Source: Atherinomorus stipes (taxonomy: Eukaryota; Chordata; Actinopteri; Atheriniformes; Atherinidae). Taken from it: a DNA stretch of 64,000 bases. The notes below the pieces were generated by a model. The model was not told the DNA's origin. It searched no databases and worked only from the letters and a program-made list of their open reading frames with translations. The position numbers and the translations under genes were made by a program. Positions 45,096 to 57,109 of the stretch are shown piece after piece. Position 1 is the first letter of the stretch. Every line of letters begins with the position of its first letter. The stretch is taken from assembly GCA_023101725.1 (NCBI GenBank), contig JALJCO010000023.1, positions 32,501 through 96,500 on the forward strand, given 5' to 3'.

Positions 45096-47373
45096 TACCA
45101 CAGGTTGAGGTTTCATTCCCTCAGAGCAAAGTGCCATCAGATTCCACTCAGATAAAAAAAAAAGGAAAAAAGGAAAAAAAAAAAAAAAGACATAAAGCTT
45201 CTTTTTAAAAAATCAATTTTTTGCTTTTCCAACCATCACCTCTTTATGTTTTTCTCCTTCCCACTGTTACCTGTCTCCCCTGAACTCAACTCGTCCTCCG
45301 GCTCATCATTAATGTCCTCTCTCCTCCCTCTCCACTCTCCTCTGGTTATCAGCGCCGTGTTCCAGCTGGAGGAACACGCTGTTCAGGTGGCGTGTGAAGC
45401 GTGTTCTGATGGCTGATTTCAGAGCCGAAGCAGAGCTGCTGCTGCACATGCTGAACTTCAAACTGAAGCTGAAGCACTTCCTCTTAATCCAATCAAAGAA
45501 ATCTTTCACATATAACTTAAAAACTCATGTTATTGCCAAGTCTTCTTTCTTAGAATCTGAAGGAATTGATGTTTTCTGTTATGTAACTAACTTGATTATC
45601 TTTTAGTAATGAGCAGATGGTCAACAATCTAAAATCCTATTTGGTATAATTGGGGAAAAAATGTTGAAAATAAACTTGCATAACCAAAGTAAGTCTTACT
45701 AAATAAAGTCTTTAATTTTCAACCAGAGTTTGTGGCATTTCTTTTCCCAGCAGATTGACTCAATATAGAACAAGGCAGTTTCTTAACAGGGAAACTACGA
45801 GGAAACATGTCAGGCTGGAGTAAATGAACAAAGGTTGTATTTATTTACAGCCACATAACTCAGAGATGGTGTCTTCAGCTGCAACTGGTGGGAAGAGGAT
45901 CTGTCACAGCAAAGCATGGCTCTAAACCCATAAGAGGTCGGTGTGCTTTAAATGCCTTTGAGGAAAACTATCTGAATGTGTGCTTTGTGTTTAAAAGAGA
46001 CATTGACAGCTAAATCCGAAGACAGTTAACAGTTTGGGAATGATTGGCAGGATTTAAAGTTCTTGGATAAAACTAATGGCACATTTCTGGCTCCATTCAA
46101 GAGCTCTGCTTCTGTTTTTCTGCACTGAAGAACCAGAATAAAGCTTAAAAACTGAGAAATCCATTTATAATAATAATTTGAAAAAATTCTCACACATCCT
46201 GGCGTCAGAATTCCCCTGTCATTTGGGCTCAAATTATTGTTCATATCAGAATTTATTTAGGGTGTAAACAGTCAATCGTGTTCATCACTGGATGTCAGGA
46301 GGAGCTCGGGAAGCAGGATCAATGACCAAACTAGGGATAGACTGATGACGATTTTTTTTAGGCCCAATACAGTTTTTCTCATATGAGCTTCAGTTGATGG
46401 CTGATACAACGTACTAATATTTGGGGCCGATACTGCATTTAACTCCAAAATTAAAGGTTGAATATGGAACATTTTTATTAAAGTTGTACTTCCGTGGTCA
46501 TTTCATTAATATTTCTGTGTTCTCCATTATTATTGAATGCATTCTGCATCGTTTCTGTTTAAAAAAAAACCCTCTGGTTGCTTTGTATCCAGCTGTATTT
46601 GTATACTAGAAGAGAGGCTTGTGGTCCAACGGCAGGCTTTTCCGGGTCCTTCTCATGAATTTCCGTCTGATTGGCTGCCTCCCATCAGTGTATGAAGGAA
46701 GCTCCGCCCTCCGCTCTTATTTCGTTACAGACAGGAAATAGAGCCGACAAACAAGTTTGTTCCGCCATGCTAACAAACAGTTAGCTAATTAGCTTCTCAA
46801 CTCCGAAGCTACAGTCGTGCCGTCTTCACTTCTAGTGTGTAGTGGAGGGTTACCTGCCTTCCAATGGACAGATGGAAACCCCACGTGGGATACGCTATTT
46901 GCAATGTTACGTAGAAGGGCAAGGCTGTTCCCGATTCGCTCTTTTCTTCGTATTGTTTCTCTGATGAGGAAGCACAGCCGACTGGGGGGAACGCAACGCT
47001 AGCAAGTCAGCATGTGTAAGTAAACAAGGGGAAACCCTCCGTATTTCAGAAGGTGCAAGTTAAACGGGTTTTCAGTGGAAGGAGGCCTTTAAAAACTATA
47101 TTTAAAAAAATAAAAACTCCACAAGGTGTTTAGAGGGGTACAGAATGAAAGTACAGCATTTCCTTAAAATATTATATTTAGCTTGAAAATAAAAATAAAA
47201 TAAATTTTAACGGGTTTGACAATGGCGTTATGTTTACATCTACAAGCCAATACAGGCAGCCATTGCGGGTTATAAGATCTCCATGTGGTAACAGTATGTT
47301 TGGTACAGTTAGGCTGCCACAGGGAAAAATGGTGAAGTCAGCAAGTCCAGCAGCTGCTTCAGAGCCCTGGAGA
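45096..47373. other. Intergenic, largely unassigned
   Basis: A-rich tracts lie at 45155-45190. A 70-codon frame at 45394-45606 (E-A-E-L-L-L-H-M-L-N-F) follows a pyrimidine-rich stretch and could be exon-like, but I do not recognise it and the minus strand is also open. A short hAT-like fragment with GCTGATAC and GGGCCGATAC words lies at 46330-46450. TTAAAGG at 46452 could be a TTAA-type end without a clear partner. Confidence 0.4.
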
Positions 47374-47389
47374 TACAGTGGGTACAGAA

Positions 47390-48219
47390 CGGCCATTCTT
47401 GTTTCTCATATACATAAATGATCTTGCAGCAGTATCAAACACTGTATGTCCAATATTATTTGTAGATGATACAAATTTACTGATTTCCAACAGAGATTTT
47501 TTTGCACTCATGAATGAAGTAAATAATGGTCTTCAAGCATTTTCAAAATGGTTTAGAACAAAAGAATTGGCATTAAATGTGAAAAGGCTCATTTTATGAT
47601 ATTCGCAGGGAAAATGAACTATAATTTGGATTCAGTGAAAGTACATATTGATCATGAAGAAATTATTGTGGTTTCGTCAACTATATTCCTAGGGATATTA
47701 ATTGATGAGAAACTTACTTGAAAAGAGTATATTAGTTTTGTTTGCAACAAGATCCCAAAATCTCTGGGGACTATAAGAAAAATTAGTGCCTGAATACATT
47801 CATCTTGTTTTTTTAACATTATGCTATAGTTTGGTATATCCAAATCTTACTGTAATATTGTATGGGCCAGTACTTTTCCCACATATCTTCATAAAATCTT
47901 ACTGCTGCAAAAGCTTTTTGCCAGAATGGATACTTTTTCCAAGTCATGTGCCCCAACCACTCCACTTTTTTAAAAAATGTAATGTACTGGCTATTTTTGA
48001 TTTTAAATATTTTTCAAATATGTACATTTATCTATACACTGACGTTCATGGGTACGGACGTGCCACAAAGTTTTCAAACATTTTTTATAAGCAATTCTCA
48101 GATCATTACTCAAGCAGACAAATAAATAACTTGTACCTACCAATGTATCATACATCTCTAGGACAATTTTCATTAAAATACTGCGGAGTCCAACTACGTA
48201 ATACAAATCATATTTATTG
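47390..48219 (+). pseudogene. LINE reverse transcriptase, C-terminal half
   Basis: The first frame carries L-I-Y-I-N-D-L and the catalytic F-V-D-D-T-N-L-L. The thumb region, with an I-D-E-K-L-T motif, follows near 47700 after frame changes. The last frame (47786-48220) has L-C-Y-S-L-V-Y-P-N-L-T, then S-R-Q-I-N-N-L and L-G-Q-F-S-L-K-Y-C-G-V-Q-L, typical of the C-terminus. Everything before the palm is absent. Inactive. Confidence 0.8.
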
Positions 48220-48561
48220 ACTGATTCGTTGTCTTTATCTAGATATAAAATGAAACTCGAGTTTCTCTAACTCTTTGATGTTAAAGAGATTTGGTTTTGA
48301 TTGCTTTATGTTTTTCAGCGTGTGCTGTTCTAAAATTCTATGAATTTTTTTCAATGTTTGAATATAATTTCAATTAGGCAGATTATATTTTTGCTGACAC
48401 TTCACACTGCATTGTTAGTTTTATTACTGTTTCAATTTCATTTTCCTCTGTGGGGTTTTTGAATAAGCCTGTAATGGGTTTCTACCTTACCTGCACATGT
48501 GACATGTTTCTTTTATATTTCTGAAGTTTTTCTCAAGAATGTGTAAATAATAAAAAAAAAA
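47390..48561 (+). mobile_element. 5'-truncated LINE inside the Tc1 left terminal repeat
   Basis: The copy begins within the reverse transcriptase palm (F-L-F-L-I-Y-I-N-D-L) and ends with a 3' UTR and AATAATAAAAAAAAAAA at 48547-48561. Both junctions fall inside the Tc1 terminal repeat. Clade is not assigned beyond APE-type LINE; the C-terminal sequence resembles several fish families. Confidence 0.85.
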
Positions 48562-48719
48562 AGTATTCAGACCCCTTTAAACTTTTCACACAGTGTTTCA
48601 TTCCAGCCATTTGCCAAAATCAGAAGTTTTTATTTCTCATTAATGTACACCCAGCACCCCATCTTGACAGAAAAAAAAACAGAAATGTAGAAATTTTTGC
48701 AATTCTTTTAAAAAGGAAA

Positions 48720-49740
48720 AACTGAAATATCACATGGTCAAAAGTATTCAGACCAGTCAGAGCTCTGGCTGGGTCAGTCCAGAATGGTCTCAGAGTTGTT
48801 CTGAAGCCACTCCTTTGTTATTTCAGCTGTGTGCTGAGGGTCATTGTCTTGTTGGAAGGAGAACCTTCAGTCCAGTCTGAGGTCCTGAGCACGCTGGAAG
48901 AGGTTTTCTTCCAGGATCTCTGTTCTTGGCTGCATTCATCTTTCCTTCAATTGCAACCAGTCGCGTGTCCCTGCAGCTGAAAAACACCCCCATAGCATGA
49001 TGCTGCCACTACCATGTTTCACTGTTGGGATCATATTGGGCAGGTGATGAGCAGTGCCTGATTTTCTCCACACATATTGCTTAGAATTAACTCCAAAAAG
49101 TCCAATCTTGGTCTCATAAGACCAGAGAATCTTATTTCTCTCAGTCTGAGAGTCCTTCATGTGTTTTTTGTAAAACTCTGTGCGGGTTTCATATGTCTTG
49201 CACTTCCGTTATGGCAGAGAGGCTTCTGTCGGGCCACTCTGCCATAAAGCCCCGACTGGTGGAGGCAGCAGTGATAGTTGACTTTGTGGAACTTTCTCCA
49301 TCTCCCTACTGCATCTCTGGAGCTCAGCCACAGTGATCTTTGGGTTCTTCTTCATCTCTCTCACCAAGGCTCTTCTCCCACGATTGCTCAGTTTGGCTGG
49401 ACGACTGGGTCTGGAAAGAGTTCAGGTCATCCCAAACTTCTTCCATTTAAGGACTATGGAGGCCACGGTGCACTTAGGAACCTTAAGTGCTGCAAAAACT
49501 GTTGTAACCTTGGCCAGATCTGTGCCTCGCCACAATTCTGTCTCTGAGCTCCTTGGACAGTTCCTTCCACCTCATGATTCTCATTTGCTCTGACATGCAC
49601 TGTGAGCTGTAAGGTCTTACAGTATATAGACAGGTGTGTGCCTTTCCTAATAAGTCCAATCAGTTTAATTAAACACAGCTGGACTGCAATGAAGGAGTAG
49701 AACCATCTCGGAGGATCAGAAGAAATGGACTGCATATGAG
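48720..49740 (-). pseudogene. Tc1-type transposase, deleted and catalytically dead
   Basis: The best frame (49160-48936) reads [15 protein letters not shown] then [14 protein letters not shown]. The first catalytic Asp (normally W-S-D-E-T-K) is Tyr. Further on, decayed Q-Q-D-N-D-P-Q-H-T is recognisable near 48860, but soon after a W-P-S-Q-S-like stretch the sequence passes straight into the terminal repeat near 48760, so the P-D-L-N-P-I-E segment with the catalytic Glu is missing. The N-terminal region is broken by frameshifts. Confidence 0.8.
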
Positions 49741-49978
49741 TTAAATATGAGTGTCACTGCAAAGGGTCTGAATACTTATGACCATGTACTGTAATATTTC
49801 AGTTTTTCTTTTTTTTTAATAAATTTGCAAAAATTTCAAGATTTCTTTTTTTTCTGTCAAGATGGGGTGCTGAGTGTACATTGAGAAATAAAATTAACTT
49901 TTTTGATTTTGGCAAATAGCTGCAATGAAAAAGACTAAGAAGTTTAAAGGGGTCTGAATACTTTCTGTACCCACTGTA

Positions 49979-51739
49979 TATATATACACATACATAGGTC
50001 TGTAAATTATGCCGAGTGGGGGTATCGGTCAACACAACCGACGTATTGGCCAATGCCGATACCAGCAAAAATATGGGTTGGACGATGGATCGGTCGATCC
50101 TTAAAACAAACACAACTCAGGAAAAGCTGTTCCTGTTTAGGCCTGGAAAGACGAGGAAAAACATGGACTTCCAACAAAAAATCAATGAACAAATTATCTC
50201 TGTGTGTATGGGTCCCATAAGCGAAGGTGTAATGATGAGTAGCAGTGTAATGATACATCAATTTATTGGCAGACTGATCTCTGGTGGAACCAGAAGTAGA
50301 CACTCTCTCCAGCTTTAAAGCAACACTTAGAACTTTCCAATCTTAAAATTCTGTCTCCGGCTTGTTTTGCTGGCACACTGATATTCAGTATGCACATTCC
50401 TGGTGCCCTGCAGCATCCCAAGGCTGAGAAACCACATTTCCTGACCTTTTTCTCCCAGCCCGGAACATCACTTTACCACAGAATTTTTTTACGGCAACAC
50501 TTCATACTCTTTCCAGGCAACCAAACGACCACTGGATATCACGCTGACTGTTTTGAATGTGCACTATGACTGAATAAGTGAACTGAAATCCAAGGGGCTA
50601 ATGTTAAAAGGTGGGGAAAAAAAGAGTTAAAGAAAAAGAAAACTGAAATTTCTAAAGAGAATTTGAATGCTGCCATTGCAGCTACTGCCCTGAGCAGGGT
50701 CGAGCTGAACCTTGCAAGCCAGAGGCTTATTGTCCTGTGAGTTCAGAGTTAGCTCTCTGTTAGTTATTTGAAGGAAAACTTCAGGGAATCATAAGGAAAG
50801 ACACAAGGCATGATGGGAAATATTCAAGTGAACCCGCCCCCATTACCTACAATAATCAAGTGTATCTATCCGCAGCTTGCAACCAAGGGGCGTGTCCTAT
50901 AGTGGGCATGTCGCATAATGGGTGGGTCTTGTTAGGTTTCGGGGAAGGGTCAGGGGTAGGGCTAGATTTTACCGTGCTCTCATGGGTCCGGTGGGTGTGT
51001 CGTCGAGTGATGTCACTCTACAACACGCCCACTTTACAACATGCCTCTGTCTTGCGAGCCGTGGATAAACCCCACTCACCATAATGGCCATGCATGTGTT
51101 CCGGTGCTGTTAAACCAATCATAAGAATTTTACCACTGAATTACTTTATTGTGAAACAAATCTACATTGATGTGATACTTGTCAAATTCTGATTATCAAT
51201 ATTTTGTGCGATATTAAACTGATCATGAGGGAAGCTTAAATGTGGCGGGGTGTGTGGTTTGGCTATGGAAGGTGGAGCAGCCCCCTGCCTTTTACTGCAG
51301 TTACTGAGCTGCACATCTCATATTTCTGGACCATTCCTCGTGCTCATATGGGTCAGTTCTGCCTAATTCCGTTTAGATATCGTTTCCTTGCCTGATTGCT
51401 CAGTTTTTCTCAGAAAGAAACAGCTTTTGCGCATTTCCTCCATCTATTTTCTTTTTTTTTCGATCTGAAGTGGCTGCACTTTCACTGCTGTGTCTACGAC
51501 GGCTGTGATCGCGTAACGTTGTTTCACAAGCAGAAACAATAGCTGACCATCTCATTTGGAGGTTTTCTGTATCTAAAAGAAAACAATTGAGCTGGAAGAA
51601 TCCATTTACTGTCTTGTTAACACATTTGCTGTTTTTCAGCCTCCAGTACAAAACGCGTATCTATCGGCGGTCTCAGAGTGGGCCGACAGCGCGAGTGAGT
51701 GGGCCCAGGCCCAGTAGGCCCACCCATAATGCTGTGGCT
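49979..51739. other. Intergenic, largely unassigned
   Basis: A hAT-like fragment with TATCGGTC and GCCGATACC words lies at about 50010-50100. No other family or exon is recognised. Confidence 0.4.
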
Positions 51740-51812
51740 CCTCTACAGGTTGCATGCATTCCCAACATGCACCACCGCAGTACAGCTGAGAAGAGCAGCT
51801 CACTATCCAGAA
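51740..51812 (+). repeat. Short repeat shared with 6722-6800
   Basis: Same orientation and word order as the calsyntenin-intron copy (CTCTACAGG, CATGCACCACCGCAGTAC, CAGCTGAGAAGAGCAGCTC). Extent and class unknown. Confidence 0.5.
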
Positions 51813-52744
51813 ATGCATAGACGCCTGATCAGATACGAAATTCGTAAATGCAAAAATCTGCTCCGTTCATATCCGGTGGGTAGCGGGACTCAGCTGATCC
51901 AGCCTTTAGTCAAGCCTCAATAGGCTAAGGCCCATGATGCACCGGGAATCTCACTGCACTCATTTTCTTTGCTCTATTCTTTATCATCACTGAACTCTAA
52001 AAATATTCTGTTTTGCTTTAAAGGCATTATCGAAGATGAGCCTTTCAACAATTTTTGCGATATTCGATGAAGTTGGGTTCACTGCCCCAAAAAGCATCCT
52101 CCAATCATTTCTGCATTCTTTACATTTTTCATTTGTCTGTTGGCTTGTCAATCACTTTCACTGACGTGGTAAGAGTGATTGATGGTCAATTCAGTGGGTA
52201 ATAGGTGAGACTGATCAATCAGAGTGATTGACTGCTGAGCGTAATATTGCGTGCTGGAAGCAGCGCACTCTCAATTGATGTTTATAGCAGGTAGCTAACA
52301 AACATTCTGCTAACAGCGACGTTCAGACATCTGTTTTATTTGCGTTTGTGACATGATGTGAGCATCTGTACCTGCTGTCTGCTAAACACCGGAGTGGTTC
52401 ATAAACGTTGTGCCGCGGTCGGGGGAGGGAGCTGTGAATGTAGCAGGTTGGTCTTGCGCATGCCTATTATTCAAAAACTTGCTAACAGTCTCTGCTTCCT
52501 GAAATGCTGAAAATGGCTTCTATCGCACATTTAATGTCAACAAACAAAAATTTATCTCCTCATTTTTCTTTTACAAGATGTGAAAATTTTAAAGCTCAAA
52601 ATCCAGAATGTGATTTCTATTTCTATTCAAAGAACAAATTTGTTTTCCTTTAAATATCTGATAAAGTTTAGAAAAAAAAACTGACTTTGATATTCTAGTA
52701 ACTTTTTGTGAACAGAAGTGACTGTGTTCAACTAGCTGTGATAT
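51813..52744. other. Intergenic, nothing recognised
   Basis: No repeat ends, exon or RNA gene recognised. AGTGATTGA words recur at 52140-52240 without forming a defined element. Confidence 0.45.
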
Positions 52745-52769
52745 TGTCTCACATCGTTTCATGGATCCT

Positions 52770-52900
52770 GATGCAATTTTTTTATTTCATTTTATTAATC
52801 CTTTATTTAACCTGATAAAAACCCATTGAGATCAAGAACCTCTTTCACAAGGGTGACCTGGCCTAGAAAGGCAGTAGCACATGTCAGAATAAACAAAGCA
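52770..52900 (+). repeat. Interspersed repeat fragment (TTTATTTAACC family)
   Basis: AATCCTTTATTTAACCTGAT, CCATTGAGATCAAGA, a CTCTTTCACAAGGGTGACCT box and GGCCTAGAAAGGCAG are in the order known from an abundant teleost repeat. Class not assigned; terminal limits are approximate. Confidence 0.6.
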
Positions 52901-54631
52901 AATAGACAGAAATACCTAAATTAAAATTTACAATTAAAGATCAGCAAACACTGAAGCAGTTATCCCTTGAATCAATATAATACGGTGTCATGGTCAAACT
53001 TGTAATTTACACTCCTAATGTGGGATTGATGGGGAGTTTAGCACCATTTGCATGTGTGGTCACATCCAATTTGGATTTATAGCAGACCATTCAACAAACT
53101 ACTGACTGCTTTCTGCAAAACAAATCTCGGCTAGACATGGGAGGGACATTTATTGAATCTAAAGAAAGTCATCAACACTTCATCATGGTTTTCTACTTAC
53201 AAATAAACCTCCTATTAAACAGATTCTGTCCTATTTAAAGGAGTGGAAAGTGATAAAATCCATATTGTCCCTTGCAGGAAAATAACAATTTTATGTATTT
53301 ATTTGACCTCAGAATCCTATTTCATTATGACAAAACAAAGTCAGACTGGTTCTAATCAGATCTGCCTTTCATTTTAACAATCTCAGTCCCTGAAGAACTT
53401 CTCATATTCATACCAGGATCTGAACATTTAGCCATGTTATGTTGCACACCATCCTGATTTCTCTTAGAAACGGCTAAAGCAAAGTCAACCGAAGCTTCCA
53501 ATCACCTCTGCTTAGTCAGCAGCAGGTCTCTACGCAGGTGAAGGTGATCTGATGTCGCATTTCTCTTCCTGTTGGAGTGGCAGCTGTCATCCTGATCAAT
53601 GTGTTTACTGCAGGCAAGAGGACAGGAGAACGGAAAACCATTTATATTCCAGCTTGTGTGCAGACAAGTTTTCTTGCAGCAACTCAGCTCTTATGTGATC
53701 GTGTTTCTACTCTACAGTATATTACTGATCTTCTGTTTGGGATGAGTCCATCATGTTTCTGAAATGGCCAAACAGCAGGCCGCATGGAAGCTGATGACGG
53801 GTTTTCCATCTACATATAAGGAAGCTCTTCATGCAACATTTGATCTAATATGCCATATTGATGTGACAGTGTGGGGGTCCAGTCACTATGCCTCTGATTG
53901 TCCGTGTGCCCTGGCTACTCACAGGGATGTCCCTTTAGCTGACTGTTAAGCGTGCATGACTCTCTCCTGGGAATCTGGGGATCGAATCCTACGCAGGGCC
54001 TCCTTGTGCATCTTGCTACATCAGGAAGAGGGCTGATAGTGGTCCCCAATGCTACATATAAACTACCTGAAAAATAAGAAATTTAATACATTTCACGTTG
54101 TCACAAGTTTGCACATGAGAAACTGTGTTAACAACACAAGTAGAGCAGAATTTTCCTGCCATAATTATGTCTGATTAATCATAACAGCTGATGGATGTTT
54201 ACCACCAGACCCTCCAGCTGCTTGACAGGGTGCCAAAGACGTAAAACTGTTGGTAGTCTGAGGAATTAGCTGAGAAAAGCTTACCTGAGTTAAGGAAGGC
54301 TGGTGTGGCTCCTCCGATGGTTAGTGTTGTTATAAAGCAGAAAACATTGCAGACCAGTTTCCTGGGCTGATATGCGGTTGTGCACCATCTATGAGGAGGA
54401 TCGTGTTTGGATTTGTAGCCTGCACACGCCAACACTTTGAAGATTGTGATTCAGAATATTAATCAAAATCTAATTTCAAACTGTGGTTAGGAAACAATCC
54501 AAGGATCTTAATGTCATGCAGATAGACGTGAACAGGCCTTCTACAGTGTATTACTGTCACCATCTTTTCCACATAAATAACATCACCTGTCATCACCTCA
54601 AAACTTGAAACACAGTCAAAGGGTTGCAGCA
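52901..54631. other. Unassigned, possibly genic
   Basis: Adjacent + strand frames at 53577-53762 and 53764-53949 have mixed, non-repetitive composition and could be decayed or spliced coding sequence. I recognise no motif. The stretch contains no identified transposon. Confidence 0.3.
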
Positions 54632-55075
54632 ATGTTGCTGAAAACACAGAGCATGTTGGTGGAGGCGGCTTCTTCTGCGCAGTCTTTGCTCATGTTTAAG
54701 GTTAAAACCCAGACCCCGATGACTGAAGATCACCCGTCTTTTGTTCTGGCAGAAACAAAAACTTACATCTGTTTCCTGTCTAATGGCAGTTTGCTGCAGA
54801 ACAGGTCAAATCCAACACAAGTTGCAGGAAAACTTGCAGACTCATTTTCACTGCTGCTGGATGATACGTCGATAGAGGCAACATTCACAAACATGTCCTA
54901 TTCTGCAGAAGTCTGGAGAGGAAAACAACTTGCCTCTCAAACCCTGACTCAGACTCCAGCAAGACAGAGGAGAAAAGTTATGTCTTGTGAGACGAAGAGA
55001 ACCAAACTGGAGTCTGACCGATGTTGTGCCGAAAAACGCCCCCCTACAGCAGGAAAAAAGTGGCAAGGTTAGCAG
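54632..55075 (+). CDS. Unrecognised ORF, possible exon
   Basis: From the ATG at 54632 the frame runs 146 codons with varied, coding-like codon use and no low-complexity bias. The N-terminal two thirds mix hydrophobic and polar residues (L-L-M-F-K-V-K-T-Q, F-V-L-A-E-T-K-T-Y-I-C-F-L). The last 40 residues are basic (R-Q-R-R-K-V, K-R-T-K-L-E-S), perhaps a nuclear signal. AAG|GTTAGC near its end resembles a splice donor, and GCAG immediately upstream of the ATG could be an acceptor. I do not recognise a family. It could be an exon of an unannotated host gene, a retroposed fragment, or chance. Confidence 0.3.
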
Positions 55076-55614
55076 TAAATGTAGCAATATAACAGCCATA
55101 TGACTGTTCCTGGGGAAGAGATACACTGTGGCTACTTGTTAAATGTAGTTGATGCTGTAATTTCATAAGGTCATCGTGGTCTCAGCCTGTGAATTTAGAT
55201 ATTTGAACTACAAGCTAGCGTTAGCCTGTTGTCACCGTTAGCATACAGTTTGTCAGTTTACTTAACAATCAAACCGTAAACAACTTGCAGATTTAAAACT
55301 TTATTACCTCAGTAGACATCATGTCTCTAACTCTGGGCTCAGACTGAGTGTAATGTGGGTTAAATTAAAGACCAACGCAGTCGAAGCAGCTCATGTTTGT
55401 GCACGACATTAGTGTCACTTCCACTTGTCGTCAGAGGAGGCGAACTTCTGGAAAAAAGCTGGAACTTGTGCTGTACTCCTTTAAAACTGCAACAACTTGC
55501 TGCTCTGAGGGCTTTCCTCTTACAAAAAGACGTTTGCATCACTTCCGTGTTTCTCTGTTTGGTTCTCTCCGGCTCAATTTGCTCCTGTTAGTCCCGCCTG
55601 GAAATCAGCCTCTA
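55073..55614. other. Unassigned
   Basis: Short frames on both strands at 55360-55677 overlap one another. Nothing recognised. Confidence 0.4.
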
Positions 55615-56320
55615 AGGGCCCGGTTTAAGGAAGGTTTTTTTTTGTTAAAAAGGGGGGTATTTTTATTAATACTTTAAAAATAATCCAAAGAGTAATTACA
55701 AAGAGGGAAAAAGGAGGGTTTCTTATATTAAGAAAAAAATCAGCGGTGCTTTTTTTTTGGCTTCTGTGAATAAAAATATAATGGGGGTTTTTTAGGAGGA
55801 GAAAAAAAATGGGGGAGGATACTAAAAAACATCTTAATATAAGCAGAAAAGATTTTATAACCCTAAAAGGAAAGGGAGAAAAAAAAGTGGAATTATCACG
55901 TGTGAAAAAGGAGATATTGGGAGTTTCGCACAGGAGGGGAAAAAAATGCGTAAAAGGGACAGAAAACGGGGAAAAAAATTTTTTCTAGGGTGTGAGAGAG
56001 ACATGAATTTTTATTATATAATTAAATAACAATCAACATCCTATCAACACAAATATAAAAAAAAAAAAAGAACCCACGGAAGATGAAGTAATAAAAGTAA
56101 ATTTTTTTTTTTTTTTTTTTTTTTCCTTTGCAAATTAAATTAAATAAAATTTATTCCTCCTCCCAGCCCTCCCACGAGGGGTGCGTTTGCGGGAGTGGCC
56201 CCTGCCCAAGAAAACCAAGAAAAAAAAAAAAAAAAAGAAAAAAATAGTAAAAATTTATTTGTTTGGGGGGGGGGTGGGGGGACAATGCGGCTGCGGAAAG
56301 GGAGAAGGCGGTGCGAATGT
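55615..56320. other. Homopolymer-rich, low-confidence sequence
   Basis: Composition changes abruptly: runs of 5-24 A, T or G recur every few bases (for example around 55640, 55800, 55930, 56101-56124 and 56220-56280), unlike the DNA on either side. This suggests consensus error or a collapsed low-coverage gap fill rather than biology. Frames here are unreliable. Confidence 0.5.
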
Positions 56321-56404
56321 AGATCATCTTCAACATCGCGTCCTTCACGACCTCCTTCTCCATGTCCATAAACTGGCCTCTTCTGCCCACCCAGAGAGCC
56401 ACAG
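56321..56404 (-). other. Coding-like fragment, unrecognised
   Basis: On the minus strand this reads W-V-G-R-R-G-Q-F-M-D-M-E-K then E-V-V-K-D-A-M-L-K-M-I-Y-I-R, with coding-like base use. It ends where the homopolymer-rich tract begins. It could be part of an exon spoiled by sequence error. No family is recognised. Confidence 0.25.
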
Positions 56405-57109
56405 GATGTTTTTTTTATTGTTTTATAATATTTTAAAAAAACAAAAAACGGCAAATGAAAGGATAATTGTTCCGGCCTGTACACTGCATCCTATAACTAC
56501 ATCTAAAATCACCATCACCTTCAAGCTGATGAGTGGAGTATAAAAAAAAAAAAAATTAAAGTAATTTTTTTTTATTCTGTTTTGTTTCTATTTATAAAAT
56601 TTCTAATTATATTCTTCTCTTTTTTTTTTTTTCTTTTTTTATTTTCTTATGAAATCTCTTACCGGTATTTATTTGTTACTCATTTCTTGAACTTTCCTGC
56701 GAGGGAGGGCGGGAAAATCCTAATTCATTTCTTTTGTGGCTGTTTAGAGTTTGGTGTGATCTTGGTAGTCTCTGGTAACGCAAAATGAAAGCGAAAGTTA
56801 TTGTTTTTTGGTGTTTTATCATAGAATGGCATTGGATTCATTGGGAATTTAGGCAACTAACGGAGGGAACCCAGACTGAGTTGCCGTGTATCTCATACGT
56901 GGTGATAGGCTGTCGTACCAGGCCAGAAAACAGCAGAGGACATCTTTAATATTAACATTTTTTTCCATGACAACCACCTGACCTTTAGTAATCAGAAAGT
57001 TTGCCGTGACTTTAGACAAAGATTATTCACATTAAACATCGTTAAAATGTTCTTTTAAATCATGTGGAATTTGAATCTTTATCTACATTCTCTCTTCTTG
57101 TTTTCCTAA
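56405..57109. other. Intergenic, T- and A-rich
   Basis: T-rich tracts at 56560-56645; nothing else recognised. Confidence 0.45.

Larger units (their letters stand above)
47376..49976 (-). mobile_element. Tc1/mariner transposon split by a LINE insertion
   Basis: The right terminal repeat ends CTTTCTGTACCCACTG at 49976, followed by TA (49977-49978). Its inverse begins CAGTGGGTACAGAAAGTATT. On the left, CAGTGGGTACAGAA is found at 47376-47389 after TA (47374-47375), while AGTATTCAGACCCC begins at 48562. A LINE (47390-48561) lies exactly between. Without it the element is about 1.4 kb with terminal repeats of roughly 200 bp. The transposase reads on the minus strand. Confidence 0.9.
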
